This document shows, piece by piece, positions 23,180 to 31,698 of a DNA stretch of 32,457 nucleotides. How positions within the stretch are numbered: position 1 is the first letter of the stretch; each line of letters opens with the position of its first letter. Origin of the DNA: Syntrophaceae bacterium UBA1411. Lineage in GTDB: Bacteria; Desulfobacterota; Syntrophia; Syntrophales; Smithellaceae. The notes under the pieces are model-generated. The model was not told the origin of the DNA. It did no database searches and saw only the letters and a program-made list of their open reading frames with translations. The stretch covers positions 1-32,457 of the forward strand of contig DBPV01000055.1 in the NCBI GenBank assembly GCA_002304995.1, given 5' to 3'. Made by a program: the position numbers and the translations under genes.

Positions 23180-25386
23180 TGGGGAAGCTTCCGAATCAGG
23201 ACTTTACGGGGTTTGGCGCCGTCGGAGGGGCCGACGATGCCTTCGCGCTCCATCTGTTCGATCATACGCGCGGCGCGGTTGTATCCGATCTTCAGATAGC
23301 GCTGGACCAGCGAAATCGAGGCCTGGCCCAGTTCGCCCACCAGGGCGACGGCCTCGTCGTATTTTTCGTCGACGCCGTCTTCCTCGTGCTGGGCCTGCGC
23401 CGATTCGAACTCGAATTTTTCGATGGAGGCGTCGTAGGTCGGCTGGGCCTGCATCTTGATGAAATCGACCACGCGGGCAATTTCGGCGTCGGAGAGGTAG
23501 GCGCCGTGGATGCGGGTGAGCCGGGAGGTGCCGGGCGGAATGAAGAGCATGTCGCCCGCGCCCAGGAGCTGCTCCGCGCCCGGCTGGTCAATGATGGTGC
23601 GCGAATCGATCTTCGAGGAAACCTTAAACGAGATGCGCGTGGGGAAGTTGGCCTTGATGAGACCGGTGATGACGTCCACCGACGGGCGCTGCGTGGCGAT
23701 GATGAGGTGGATGCCGGCGGCCCGCGCCATCTGCGCGAGACGGGTGAGGGATTCTTCCACGTCGCGCGGTGCGACCATCATGAGATCGGCCAGTTCGTCG
23801 ATGACCACGACAATGTAGGGAAGACGGACGTGCTGAAACGGCTCGGCGCCGCCGGTCCGGTCCTCCGCGGTGTCGGCCGGACGGGGAGACGCCTTTTCTT
23901 TGCCGCCGGCGACGAGCGCCTCGTTGTATGCGTCGATGCTCTTGACGCCCAGCCGGCTGATGACCTGATAGCGGCGCTCCATTTCTTCCACCGTCCAGCG
24001 CAGCACCTGCGAGGCCTTTTTCGGATCGACCACCACCGGATGCATCAGATGCGGGATGCCTTCATAGGAGGACAGCTCCAGGCGCTTGGGATCGACCATC
24101 AGGAACTTGACGTCTTCGGGCCGGGCCTTGAACAGAAGGCTGCAGATCATGGCGTTGAGCGCGACGCTCTTGCCGGACCCGGTGGTGCCGGCGATCAGCA
24201 GATGCGGCATTTTGGCCAGATCGGCGATGACCGGCGTGCCGACGAAATCGACGCCCAGCGCGATGGGCAGGCGCAGGGACGACTGGATGAAGGCGTCATT
24301 GTTGAGGACGTCCTTGAGAAAAACCGGCTCTCTTTTGAGATTGGGAATCTCGATGCCGATGACCGATTTGCCGGGAACCGGCGCCAGAATGCGGATGCTG
24401 GGCGCCATGAGCGCGAGCGCGAGGTCGTCGGCCAGCGTGGTGATGCGGTTGATTTTAACGCCCGAGGCGGGCTCCAGTTCGTACATGGTGATCACCGGAC
24501 CGGGCAGGACCTCCACGACCCGGGCCACGACGCCGAAATCCGCGAGCTTCTTTTCCAGAATCCGCGAATTGGTGATGAGGTGGTCGCGCTTGACGCGCGT
24601 GTCCTTTTGCGGCGCTTCCTCCAGAAGCGTGAAAGGCGGCAGCTGGAACGTGCCGTCGGATTTGAGCTTCGAAAAATCGAAGTGCGTCTGTTCGACCTTC
24701 CGGGGCTTCGTCTTTTTGGGAGACGGCGCTGCGTCTTCCATCACCGGCGGAAGCTTGGTTTCCAGCTTCGGCCTGGAGAAAAGACGCTTCAGTCCGCCTG
24801 CCGCACGTTCCCACAGGGACGCGGCAAGCCGCCGGGCCCGCTGGGCAAAGCTTTCGGTGGCCGAGACAAGCGAAAACTCAATGGTGAAAAACAGCGCCAC
24901 CAGAAAAATGACGATCAGGATGATGTACGTGCCGGCCGGATTGAAGTAGGCCAGAAGAAAGCGGTCGATGCCCTGGCCGATCAGTCCGCCGGCCCGGAGA
25001 CGCTCTTCGGAAAAGGTAACGCCGTTTTGCATAAGCGCGCCCAGCAGACCGGCGCCTGCGAGCGTAAGAAAGAAAAAGCCCAAAAGGCGCGGGAGGCTGA
25101 GGCGGAAGGCCGGGCGCAGAAAATACTGAAACGCCAGGGCCAGAAGCGCCAAAGGGATCAGAAACGCGGCGCCGCCCAGGAGGCGGATGAGGGAATCCGC
25201 CGTATAGGAGCCGACTTTCCCCGTCAGGTTGTGGGTGGAGGGCGCGTCTACCACGAAGCGCGTGAAGGAGGGGTCCTGCGGCGAATAGGAAAAAAGGCAC
25301 AGCAGCAGAAAAACGGCCAGCGCCAGGCAGACCACGCCCTTGATCTCACGGGTCCGTTTGTTTTGATCTGTGGCTTTTTCTTCCAT
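23176..25386 (-). CDS. ftsK: DNA translocase FtsK/SpoIIIE
   Basis: Septum-anchored double-stranded DNA pump of 736 residues that clears chromosome termini at division. The N-terminal region holds about four or five membrane helices (for example GVVCLALAVFLLLCLFSY and YIILIVIFLVALFFTIEF). A short linker (about 190-245) replaces the long one of E. coli FtsK. The motor has Walker A GTTGSGKS (about 400-407), Walker B IVVVIDELADLMM and the ATQRPSVDVITG segment. The C-terminal gamma winged helix (YDEAVALVGELGQASISLVQRYLKIGYNRAARM, in parts) recognises KOPS-like sites. The start ATG overlaps the plsC stop by one base (TAATG). Confidence 0.96.
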   Translation of the reverse strand: MEEKATDQNKRTREIKGVVCLALAVFLLLCLFSYSPQDPSFTRFVVDAPSTHNLTGKVGSYTADSLIRLLGGAAFLIPLALLALAFQYFLRPAFRLSLPRLLGFFFLTLAGAGLLGALMQNGVTFSEERLRAGGLIGQGIDRFLLAYFNPAGTYIILIVIFLVALFFTIEFSLVSATESFAQRARRLAASLWERAAGGLKRLFSRPKLETKLPPVMEDAAPSPKKTKPRKVEQTHFDFSKLKSDGTFQLPPFTLLEEAPQKDTRVKRDHLITNSRILEKKLADFGVVARVVEVLPGPVITMYELEPASGVKINRITTLADDLALALMAPSIRILAPVPGKSVIGIEIPNLKREPVFLKDVLNNDAFIQSSLRLPIALGVDFVGTPVIADLAKMPHLLIAGTTGSGKSVALNAMICSLLFKARPEDVKFLMVDPKRLELSSYEGIPHLMHPVVVDPKKASQVLRWTVEEMERRYQVISRLGVKSIDAYNEALVAGGKEKASPRPADTAEDRTGGAEPFQHVRLPYIVVVIDELADLMMVAPRDVEESLTRLAQMARAAGIHLIIATQRPSVDVITGLIKANFPTRISFKVSSKIDSRTIIDQPGAEQLLGAGDMLFIPPGTSRLTRIHGAYLSDAEIARVVDFIKMQAQPTYDASIEKFEFESAQAQHEEDGVDEKYDEAVALVGELGQASISLVQRYLKIGYNRAARMIEQMEREGIVGPSDGAKPRKVLIRKLPQ

Positions 25387-26147
25387 TAGAGAGCCGTTTT
25401 CATTTCTGGCTGGACGTCCCGGAGACTTGCCGTGTCGGCATCCCGGTAGGCGTCGTAGTTTTTGATGATGGTCTGCCGAACCCGGGCGATGAGGTCGTGC
25501 CGTTTGTCCAGCGTATAGTCTTTGGTGGAGATCGGTTGATCGATCACCAGTTTGATTCTTCCCGGTTTGATTTTCAGCGACCGCTTGGGCATGATGCTGC
25601 CGCTGCCGATGATGCTGATCGGCACGACCGGCACGCCGGACTGAATGGCCAGATAAAAGGTTCCCGGTTTGAAGGCCTTGATTTCTCCGCTGGGGCTGCG
25701 GGTGCCTTCCGGAAAGGTCATGACCGACTTGCCTTCGCGGATCCGGAGCGCCGCGAGATCCAGGCTCTGCAGGGCTTTTTCATGATTCTGCCGGTCGATT
25801 TCGATGTAGCCCGCGCTTCTCATCGCCTGACCGAAAACGGGCACGGTGAAAAGTTCTTTCTTGGCGATCCAGCGGAACTGCCCCGGCACGTACGCGAGCG
25901 CAATCAGAATATCGAAGTCGCTCTGGTGGTTGGCCATGAACACCTGCGGCTTCGAACGCAGAATATTTTCCTTGCCGATGACCTGCACCCTGGTGCCGCA
26001 GATCAGAAGCAGGATGCGGCCCCAGAGGTTGGCAACTTTATGAATGTTGTTTTCCGCGTTGGCAAAAAAAGAAAAGACGACGGCCCAGAACGAAAAGAAA
26101 GCGGTGATTGCCACGCCCAATGTAACCAAGAGTGCCGAACGGATCAT
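25386..26147 (-). CDS. plsC: 1-acyl-sn-glycerol-3-phosphate acyltransferase (PlsC family)
   Basis: Membrane-bound acyltransferase of 253 residues that converts lysophosphatidic acid to phosphatidic acid. An N-terminal membrane helix (LLVTLGVAITAFFSFWAVVFSFF, in parts) precedes the catalytic NHQSDFD motif (His74/Asp79) and the FPEGTRSPSG substrate-binding motif (about 145-154). IEIDRQN lies between them, as in the family. I chose ATG 26147 because AGAAGG lies just upstream on the minus strand; a GTG at 26165 would add six residues but has no ribosome-binding site. First gene of the minus-strand block plsC-ftsK-rimO. Confidence 0.9.
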   Translation of the reverse strand: MIRSALLVTLGVAITAFFSFWAVVFSFFANAENNIHKVANLWGRILLLICGTRVQVIGKENILRSKPQVFMANHQSDFDILIALAYVPGQFRWIAKKELFTVPVFGQAMRSAGYIEIDRQNHEKALQSLDLAALRIREGKSVMTFPEGTRSPSGEIKAFKPGTFYLAIQSGVPVVPISIIGSGSIMPKRSLKIKPGRIKLVIDQPISTKDYTLDKRHDLIARVRQTIIKNYDAYRDADTASLRDVQPEMKTAL

Positions 26148-26359
26148 CTGCCTTCTTTCCTTCACGAAATGAATTTGACTGAGGGTGAATTTTTACTTGA
26201 TAACGGGAGTGAAGTCAACATGCATTTGCGTCCGTTTGCCGTCGCGGCAAATGGTAAAAATCGGCATTCCGCGGAGCCCTTTCGCGTGACTGCTGGTCAC
26301 GCTCTGACCCGGACTGGCGCTGAGATTGGCGGAATACAAGCGTTTGCGAAAAACGGCGC

Positions 26360-26407
26360 AAAAAAATTTTTTTTTCCCTTGACAAATAGGTGACGCTCAT
26401 TTAAGAA
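26360..26407 (+). promoter_or_regulatory. Candidate promoter of livHMGF with A/T tract upstream
   Basis: A perfect TTGACA (26379-26384) is followed after 17 bases by TAAGAA (26402-26407), a weak -10. Directly upstream lies A7T9 (26360-26375), which may act as an UP element or a bent/rigid tract. The remainder of the 381-base gap between plsC and livH (26148-26528) has no gene I can support; the transcript leader would be over 110 bases long. Confidence 0.45.
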
Positions 26408-26528
26408 CCCTCCCTACGTTGAACAAGTTGAATAATCTTTAGTGTGACCGAAATACTGAACGTTGCCTGGCCTTACAGCGATGTTTGCACGATGAGGAAT
26501 AGGTTGCGTCATTCGGGCGGGAGTCTCA

Positions 26529-27398
26529 ATGGAACTATTCTTGCAGCAAGTATTTAACGGTGTCATGTTGGGGAGCACTTATGCCATTGTCGCGCTGGGG
26601 CTGACGATGGTTTATGGGATCTTGCACGTGCCGAACTTCGCGCACGGGCATATGTACATGCTGGGTGCTTATGTCTGCTTCTTTTTAATCACCATCTTCG
26701 GTTTTGCCTACTGGCCCGCGCTCGCGGTCTCGGCCGTTGTGCTTGCGGTGGCCGGCATCGTCCTCGAGTTCCTGGTCTTCAAGCCGGTGCGGAATGCCGG
26801 AGGCATCACCCCCTTCATCGCCGCCCTGGGCGCACTGATCATTCTCGAAAATGCGGTCGTTGTGTTGTGGGGGCCGGAAGGCCATCGGATTCCGAATCCG
26901 TATCCCGGCATCATCGACGTTTTCGGCATCACCATGTCCACCCAGCGCCTGCTCGTGATCGGCGGCGCCTTCCTCATGATTTTGCTGCTGCAGCTCTTTA
27001 TCAAAAAGACCACCTTGGGCAGCACCATTGAAGCGGTGGCCCAGAATAAAGAGGGATCGACGCTCGTGGGAATCAACGTCAACTTTGTTTCCGCGCTGAC
27101 TTTCGCCATTTCAACCGCATTGGCTGCGGTTGCCGCCTGCATGGTCGCGCCCATCTTCATGATATCTCCCAGCATGGGCTCGCTCGTCGGCATGAAAGCT
27201 TTCGTCATTGTTATTCTCGGCGGCATGGGCAGCATTCCGGGAGCGATCGTGGGCGGTCTGATCCTGGGGCTGATTGAGGCGATCGGCGGCGGCTATTTTT
27301 CGGCGGCTTATAAAGACGTGTTCGGCTTCGGCGCTCTCGTGCTGATCCTCGCCATCCGGCCGACCGGCTTGTTCGGGAAGGAGATTAAGGGCAGATGA
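26529..27398 (+). CDS. livH: Branched-chain-amino-acid-type ABC transporter permease LivH
   Basis: Inner-membrane permease of 289 residues with about eight hydrophobic helices. MLGSTYAIVALGLTMVYGI and NFAHGHMYMLGAY near the N-terminus are the LivH signature, and the ATPase-contact loop is QNKEGSTLVGINV (about 175-187). FVIVILGGMGSIPGAIVGG is the conserved late segment. Start: ATG with GGGAG seven bases upstream. First gene of a four-gene import operon; its stop overlaps the livM start. The transported compound could be a branched-chain amino acid or another small acid; the permease alone does not tell. Confidence 0.94.
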   Translation: MELFLQQVFNGVMLGSTYAIVALGLTMVYGILHVPNFAHGHMYMLGAYVCFFLITIFGFAYWPALAVSAVVLAVAGIVLEFLVFKPVRNAGGITPFIAALGALIILENAVVVLWGPEGHRIPNPYPGIIDVFGITMSTQRLLVIGGAFLMILLLQLFIKKTTLGSTIEAVAQNKEGSTLVGINVNFVSALTFAISTALAAVAACMVAPIFMISPSMGSLVGMKAFVIVILGGMGSIPGAIVGGLILGLIEAIGGGYFSAAYKDVFGFGALVLILAIRPTGLFGKEIKGR

Positions 27399-28372
27399 TG
27401 AAGTGGTTGAAGGCAAATTGGTTTTATCTTGTTGTTCTGGTTTTGGCCCTGGTTCTGCCGCTCGTTATAACGAACCGGTATTATAGTCAGGTAATCACCA
27501 TGAGCCTGCTGTTTGCGATCGGCGCTTTAAGCCTGAACCTGATCCTGGGCTTTACGGGGCAGGCGTCTCTGGCGCACGGAGGCTTTTTCGCCATCGGCGC
27601 TTACGGTGTCGCAATTCTCACCTATACGCTGGGCTGGAATTTCTGGATCGCCCTGCCGGTGTCGGCGCTTCTTTCGGGATTTATCGGGCTTCTCGTCGGC
27701 ATGCCGGCGCTGCGCACCCGGGGGGCCTACTTCGCGATTGTCACGTTGTGTCTGAGCGAAATCATTTACCTGGTTGCGGGAAACTGGATGGAGCTGACGG
27801 GCGGCCACAACGGCATCGTGGGCATTCCCACGCCCAGTCCCATCAGCCTTCCCGGCCTGGGGCAGCTGAAATTCGATTCCCAGATTTCCCAGTACTATCT
27901 GGTGCTGTTCTTCCTGCTGTTTACGCTTTTTATCATGCACCGGCTGACGAAGTCCCTGCGCGGCATGACCTTCCTGGCCACGGCCATCAATGAAGACCTG
28001 TCGGAAGCCGTGGGCATCAACATCTTTCGCACGAAGCTGCTGTCTTTTGTTGTGTCGAACTTCTTCGTGGGGCTCGCGGGCGGCATTTACGCCAGCCTCA
28101 TCGGCAGCATTTCTCCCTCGGTTGCTTCGGTCGGCATGACCTTCAACTTCCTGATGTATGTTCTGCTCGGCGGCATCACGACACTGGCCGGTCCGATCAT
28201 CGGCGCTTTTCTCATTCCGGTCCTCCTGGAGTATTTGCAGTTTTTGCAGGATTATCAGATGATCCTGTTCGGATTGCTGCTGATTGTCGTGATTATTTAC
28301 TTTCCGTCAGGGTTTATGGGCTTGTATAAGAGTTTGAGCGAAAAGATCAAGAAATCAAAGGTGGGGGCGTAA
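27395..28372 (+). CDS. livM: Branched-chain-amino-acid-type ABC transporter permease LivM
   Basis: Second membrane subunit, 325 residues with about nine helices. Family marks are LSLNLILGFTGQASLAHGGFFAIGAY (in parts), MPALRTRGAYFAIVTL and the coupling-loop region INEDLSEAVGINIFRTKL. Near the C-terminus FLMYVLLGGITTLAGPIIGAF is the counterpart of the LivH late segment. It begins with ATGATG overlapping the livH stop and ends one base before the GTG of livG, so the four genes form one tightly coupled operon. It pairs with LivH as the heterodimeric pore. Confidence 0.94.
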   Translation: MMKWLKANWFYLVVLVLALVLPLVITNRYYSQVITMSLLFAIGALSLNLILGFTGQASLAHGGFFAIGAYGVAILTYTLGWNFWIALPVSALLSGFIGLLVGMPALRTRGAYFAIVTLCLSEIIYLVAGNWMELTGGHNGIVGIPTPSPISLPGLGQLKFDSQISQYYLVLFFLLFTLFIMHRLTKSLRGMTFLATAINEDLSEAVGINIFRTKLLSFVVSNFFVGLAGGIYASLIGSISPSVASVGMTFNFLMYVLLGGITTLAGPIIGAFLIPVLLEYLQFLQDYQMILFGLLLIVVIIYFPSGFMGLYKSLSEKIKKSKVGA

Positions 28373-28373
28373 C

Positions 28374-29138
28374 GTGCTGCTTAAAGGTGAAAATCTCGTA
28401 AAAAGTTTTGGCGGCACGATTGCTGTCAATGACGTGAGCTTTCAAGTCAACGAGGGAGAAATTCTGGCCATCATCGGCCCCAACGGCGCCGGCAAATCCG
28501 TTCTCTTCAGTTTGATCAGCGGCGCGGGCAAGCCGACGTCGGGCAGCATCAATTTCGCGGGCGGCGAGATCGCCGGTCTGAGCGCCAACCAGATATCGCG
28601 CAAGGGCATTGCGCGGACCTTCCAGTTGACGGCGCTTTTCGAAAAACTGCCGGTGGTGGCCAATCTGGCGCTGGGCTATTACAAATGCACGACCAGCGGT
28701 TTCTGGGGCGGCATTCTGCATACGCCGCAGTGGAAGCGCGACAAAAAGAAAGTCGAAGAAAAAGTCATCGAAACCCTCGAATTTGTCGGTCTGGGGCCCA
28801 GGGCCTTCGACATCGCCTCCACGATTTCCCAGGGGGAACAGAGGCTCCTTTCCATCGGCATCGCGCTTATCAGCGATCCCAAGCTGATTCTTTTCGACGA
28901 GCCGACGGGCGGTTTGATTCAGGAAGACACGGCAATGATCACCGAGCTGATCCGGAAGATCAACAAGCGGGGCACCACCGTTTGCCTGATTGAGCACAAG
29001 ATGCGGATGATAATGGACCTGGCGGACAGAATTGTTGTTTTAAACTACGGCAAGAAAATTGCCGAAGGTAAACCGGCGGACGTCGCCGCGGACCCGCAGG
29101 TAATCGAAGCCTACTTAGGAAGAAAAAAGGATGCTTAA
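28374..29138 (+). CDS. livG: Branched-chain-amino-acid-type ABC transporter ATP-binding protein LivG
   Basis: ATPase subunit of 254 residues. Walker A is GPNGAGKS (35-42), followed by RTFQLTALFEKLPVVANLALG, the LivG-type Q-loop region. The signature reads ISQGEQR where LSYGQQR is usual, and Walker B LILFDEPTGGL has Thr-Gly in place of the common Ala-Ala, so this is a somewhat divergent subfamily. The switch His is in CLIEHKM. The start is GTG 28374 with GGGGG upstream; the end overlaps livF by eight bases. Works with LivF on the cytosolic face of LivH/LivM. Confidence 0.93.
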   Translation: MLLKGENLVKSFGGTIAVNDVSFQVNEGEILAIIGPNGAGKSVLFSLISGAGKPTSGSINFAGGEIAGLSANQISRKGIARTFQLTALFEKLPVVANLALGYYKCTTSGFWGGILHTPQWKRDKKKVEEKVIETLEFVGLGPRAFDIASTISQGEQRLLSIGIALISDPKLILFDEPTGGLIQEDTAMITELIRKINKRGTTVCLIEHKMRMIMDLADRIVVLNYGKKIAEGKPADVAADPQVIEAYLGRKKDA

Positions 29139-29835
29139 ACTTACGAATGTCACGACGATGATTGGCGAGCATCAGGTGATCCATGATGTCTCGTTGCAGA
29201 TCGCCCAGGGAGATTTTGTTGCGCTTTTGGGCGGAAACGGCGCCGGAAAAACCAGCTTGTTTCGCACCATTGTCGGTGTATTGCCGCCGGCGAAGGGCAA
29301 GATCGAATTCAAAGGCGAGGAGATCAGCCATACTGCCGCGCATAAAATCGTGGGCAAGGGTATTGCGCTTTGTCCCGAAGGGCGTCAGCTTTTCCCGCAG
29401 CTTCCCGTTTACAAAAACCTGATGCTGGGCGCCTACCATCGCAAGGACAAAAAGGGCATTGAGGAAACGCTGGAGCAGGTTTACACGCTTTTCCCGCGCC
29501 TCAAGGAAAGATACAAGCAGATGGCGGGAACGTTTTCCGGCGGCGAACAGCAGATGCTGGCCATCGGCCGGGCCATCATGTCCAAACCGGAGCTGCTCCT
29601 CTTGGATGAACCGTCTATGGGCCTGGCGCCGCTGGTTGTCGAAGGCATCGCCGATGCGATCACGCAGCTCAACAAGATGGGTATTACGGTCTTCCTGTCC
29701 GAGCAGAACGCCCAGATCGCCCTGATGATCACCCGCCACGGCTACGTGATGGAAAACGGCCAGGTGGTCCTGGAAGGCTTAAGCAAAGATCTGATCACCA
29801 ACGAAAAAGTGAAGAAGGCCTACCTGGGGACATAA
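29131..29835 (+). CDS. livF: Branched-chain-amino-acid-type ABC transporter ATP-binding protein LivF
   Basis: Second ATPase subunit, 234 residues, the usual LivF length. Walker A GGNGAGKT (34-41), CPEGRQLFPQLPVYKNLMLGAY (the LivF-specific Q-loop block), signature FSGGEQQML and Walker B LLLLDEPSMGLAPLVV are all present. The switch region has SEQN in place of the usual His, normal for LivF. The ATG lies within the end of livG. The operon ends with a bidirectional-looking terminator at 29888-29923 and contains no livJ/livK. Confidence 0.94.
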   Translation: MLKLTNVTTMIGEHQVIHDVSLQIAQGDFVALLGGNGAGKTSLFRTIVGVLPPAKGKIEFKGEEISHTAAHKIVGKGIALCPEGRQLFPQLPVYKNLMLGAYHRKDKKGIEETLEQVYTLFPRLKERYKQMAGTFSGGEQQMLAIGRAIMSKPELLLLDEPSMGLAPLVVEGIADAITQLNKMGITVFLSEQNAQIALMITRHGYVMENGQVVLEGLSKDLITNEKVKKAYLGT

Positions 29836-29887
29836 GACCCGAGGAATTAAAAAGTTTCGACTTCGGCAAACACAGTCGGCCGATAAA

Positions 29888-29923
29888 AAAAGAGCTCGCG
29901 CCCTTACAGGGCCGAGCTCTTTT
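29888..29923. terminator. Bidirectional terminator between livF and the convergent flavoprotein gene
   Basis: AAAAGAGCTCG (29888-29898) pairs with CGAGCTCTTTT (29913-29923), extended by GCCC/GGGC inside. An A-run on the left and a T-run on the right allow it to stop transcription from both sides. It serves livHMGF on the plus strand and the flavoprotein gene ending at 29946 on the minus strand. Confidence 0.88.
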
Positions 29924-29945
29924 GCTTGATGCCGAGCTTACAGGT

Positions 29946-31502
29946 TTAGCTCCACTTCTTGTCCGCTGCCGCGTTCCGGCCGGCGATCCGGCCGAAAATC
30001 AGGCAATCGAGCGTCGCACAGCTGCCGAGACGCACCGCGCCGTGCACGCCGCCGGTCGCTTCTCCGGCCGCGTAAAGGCCGGGAATCGGCTGGTCGGTGA
30101 TTACGTCCAGCGCCTGGGCCTTGACGTTGATGTTCATGCCGCCCATGCAGTGATGAATCTTGGGCGTCAGTCTGAGCGCGTACCAGGGCCCGGGACCCAG
30201 AGGCTTCTGGTTCTTCTGCAGATACCGGCCCCATTCCTCGTCTTTTCCGGCCGCGACGCCCTTGTTGAATTTTTCGATGGTTTCTTTCAGCGGTTCGATC
30301 GGACAGGTGTAAGCCGCCGCCATCTCTTCGAGGGTTTCGTATTTTTTCACGACGCCTCTTTCCATCAGAACCGGCAAAGATTCGGCAATCAGCTTCTGTC
30401 CGATGGAATAGCCGTAGGCGTCCGTCATGGCGATGCACTTGTTGCCGACGCGGATGATGGCGTCGGCGCGGATCTTCCGGTCGGCCAGTTCATTGACGAA
30501 CCGCTTGCCGGTCTTGGTGTCGATCCAGAGTCCGTACATGGCCGCGCACAACTGTGCGAAGAAAGGCGAAAGCCCCATGCCTTTTTCATCCGGACTGCCC
30601 CAGGGGCCGAGCTGGATCCAGGACAGCTGAACGGGCGTGCAACCGATGCGGAAGGCTTCCCTGAGGGCCTCTGCGGTCGCGCCGGGCTGATTGGTGCTGG
30701 GAAATTCCGCCGTCAGGCGGGGATCCTGGATGGTGCGGAAGGCCACGTCGTTGCCGAAACCGCCGGTGGCCAGGACGACCGCTTTCCGCGCTTTGATGTT
30801 TTTCAGTTTGCCGCTGTCGGCTTTCGGGAAAACATATTTTTCCCGGATCTGAACGCCTTTGACCCGCCCGTCCGCGTCGCGGTAAATCTGCGTCAGGTAG
30901 CTTTGCAGCTTCGGCTGGACGCCCAGTTCCCTGAGTTTGGCCAGCTGCTGCTGAACGATGGCCGAGCCGCTCTGGTTGTAAGTGCTGTACATCCGGGGCA
31001 CGGAATGTCCGCCTTCCTGAGACAGCTTGTCTTTGTATTTGACGCCCAGTTCATCGATGGTCCACTTGACGGTGGGCCAGGATTGTTCGGCCACCATTTT
31101 GGCGAGTTCAATGTGGTTGAGATACAAGCCGGCGGTCAGCATGTCTTTCAGCAGCAGGGCGGGCGAATCTTCAACGCCCTGTTCCTGCTCTTTGGGGGAG
31201 CCGGCTGCCGAGACGACGCCGCCGTTGATGATGGAGTTGCCGCCGGGCGTGCGCATTTTTTCGAGCACGACCACGGAGGCTCCCGCTTTCTTCGCTTCAT
31301 AGGCGGCCGCAAGACCCGCGAAACCGCTGCCGATAACGACCACATCGTAGGTTTCATCCCATTTTTTGGGCAGAGCGGCCGCTTCGGCGCTCCACGGTTT
31401 CAAGGCCATGCCGCCGGTGGCCAGTCCGGCGACGGCCGCCGTTGCTCCCGCCGTTTTCAAGAAGCCGCGGCGGCTCAATGTTTTTTTGCTGTCTTCCATC
31501 AT
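29946..31502 (-). CDS. Tat-exported FAD-dependent oxidoreductase, fumarate-reductase/flavocytochrome c flavoprotein type
   Basis: Flavoprotein of 518 residues with a Tat signal (SRRGFLK at 10-16, hydrophobic stretch to about 42), so it folds with FAD in the cytosol and acts in the periplasm. The Rossmann FAD motif is VVVIGSGFAGLAAAYEAKKAG (from about residue 53, given in parts: GSGFAG and VVVLEK). Late motifs GKRFVNE, HHCMGGMNIN and GEATGGVHGAVRLG follow the soluble fumarate reductase/urocanate reductase pattern, keeping the substrate His and Arg. The HPT segment of fumarate reductases is replaced by LGPWG, so the substrate is probably a different enoate. There is no haem domain; an outside electron donor is needed. 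ATG with AGGAGG upstream. A paralog lies directly upstream on the same strand. Confidence 0.88.
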   Translation of the reverse strand: MMEDSKKTLSRRGFLKTAGATAAVAGLATGGMALKPWSAEAAALPKKWDETYDVVVIGSGFAGLAAAYEAKKAGASVVVLEKMRTPGGNSIINGGVVSAAGSPKEQEQGVEDSPALLLKDMLTAGLYLNHIELAKMVAEQSWPTVKWTIDELGVKYKDKLSQEGGHSVPRMYSTYNQSGSAIVQQQLAKLRELGVQPKLQSYLTQIYRDADGRVKGVQIREKYVFPKADSGKLKNIKARKAVVLATGGFGNDVAFRTIQDPRLTAEFPSTNQPGATAEALREAFRIGCTPVQLSWIQLGPWGSPDEKGMGLSPFFAQLCAAMYGLWIDTKTGKRFVNELADRKIRADAIIRVGNKCIAMTDAYGYSIGQKLIAESLPVLMERGVVKKYETLEEMAAAYTCPIEPLKETIEKFNKGVAAGKDEEWGRYLQKNQKPLGPGPWYALRLTPKIHHCMGGMNINVKAQALDVITDQPIPGLYAAGEATGGVHGAVRLGSCATLDCLIFGRIAGRNAAADKKWS

Positions 31503-31639
31503 GTGTTACCTCCTTATTTTTTTTGGGGGGGGATGAGAAGTTGTTGATCCGTTCGTTCTGAATGTCGGAAATAAATTTTTTTGCCTCCGTGACGTGTTTT
31601 CAGCCTCTGCCGCCTGTGCCCCATCGGACCACCGGGTGG

Positions 31640-31678
31640 GTGCCCGCACCCTCCAGACGAAGAGTGCGGGCACTTTTT
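31640..31678 (+). terminator. Plus-strand-oriented intrinsic terminator between the two flavoprotein genes
   Basis: GTGCCCGCAC (31640-31649) pairs perfectly with GTGCGGGCAC (31664-31673), then TTTTT. The T-run follows the hairpin on the plus strand, although both flanking genes are on the minus strand. In the minus direction the hairpin is followed by CCCACCCGG, a poor terminator, but it may still end or attenuate the upstream flavoprotein transcript. Confidence 0.7.
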
Positions 31679-31698
31679 CTGATGGCGCAAGCCGGCGG

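Noticed and set aside
23386..25389. A 667-codon plus-strand open frame opposite ftsK
   Set aside because: Exactly antisense to a well-recognised FtsK; the product is a low-complexity Arg/Gly/Asp/His-rich sequence typical of the complement of a GC-rich gene. The same holds for long antisense frames opposite the activator gene (6060-7904), the ABC exporter (20110-21876) and nnr (4371-5669).
26461..26495. Possible sigma-54 promoter before livH (TTTGCA resembles a -12 box)
   Set aside because: No GG lies at the required distance upstream (26475-26476 is AC).
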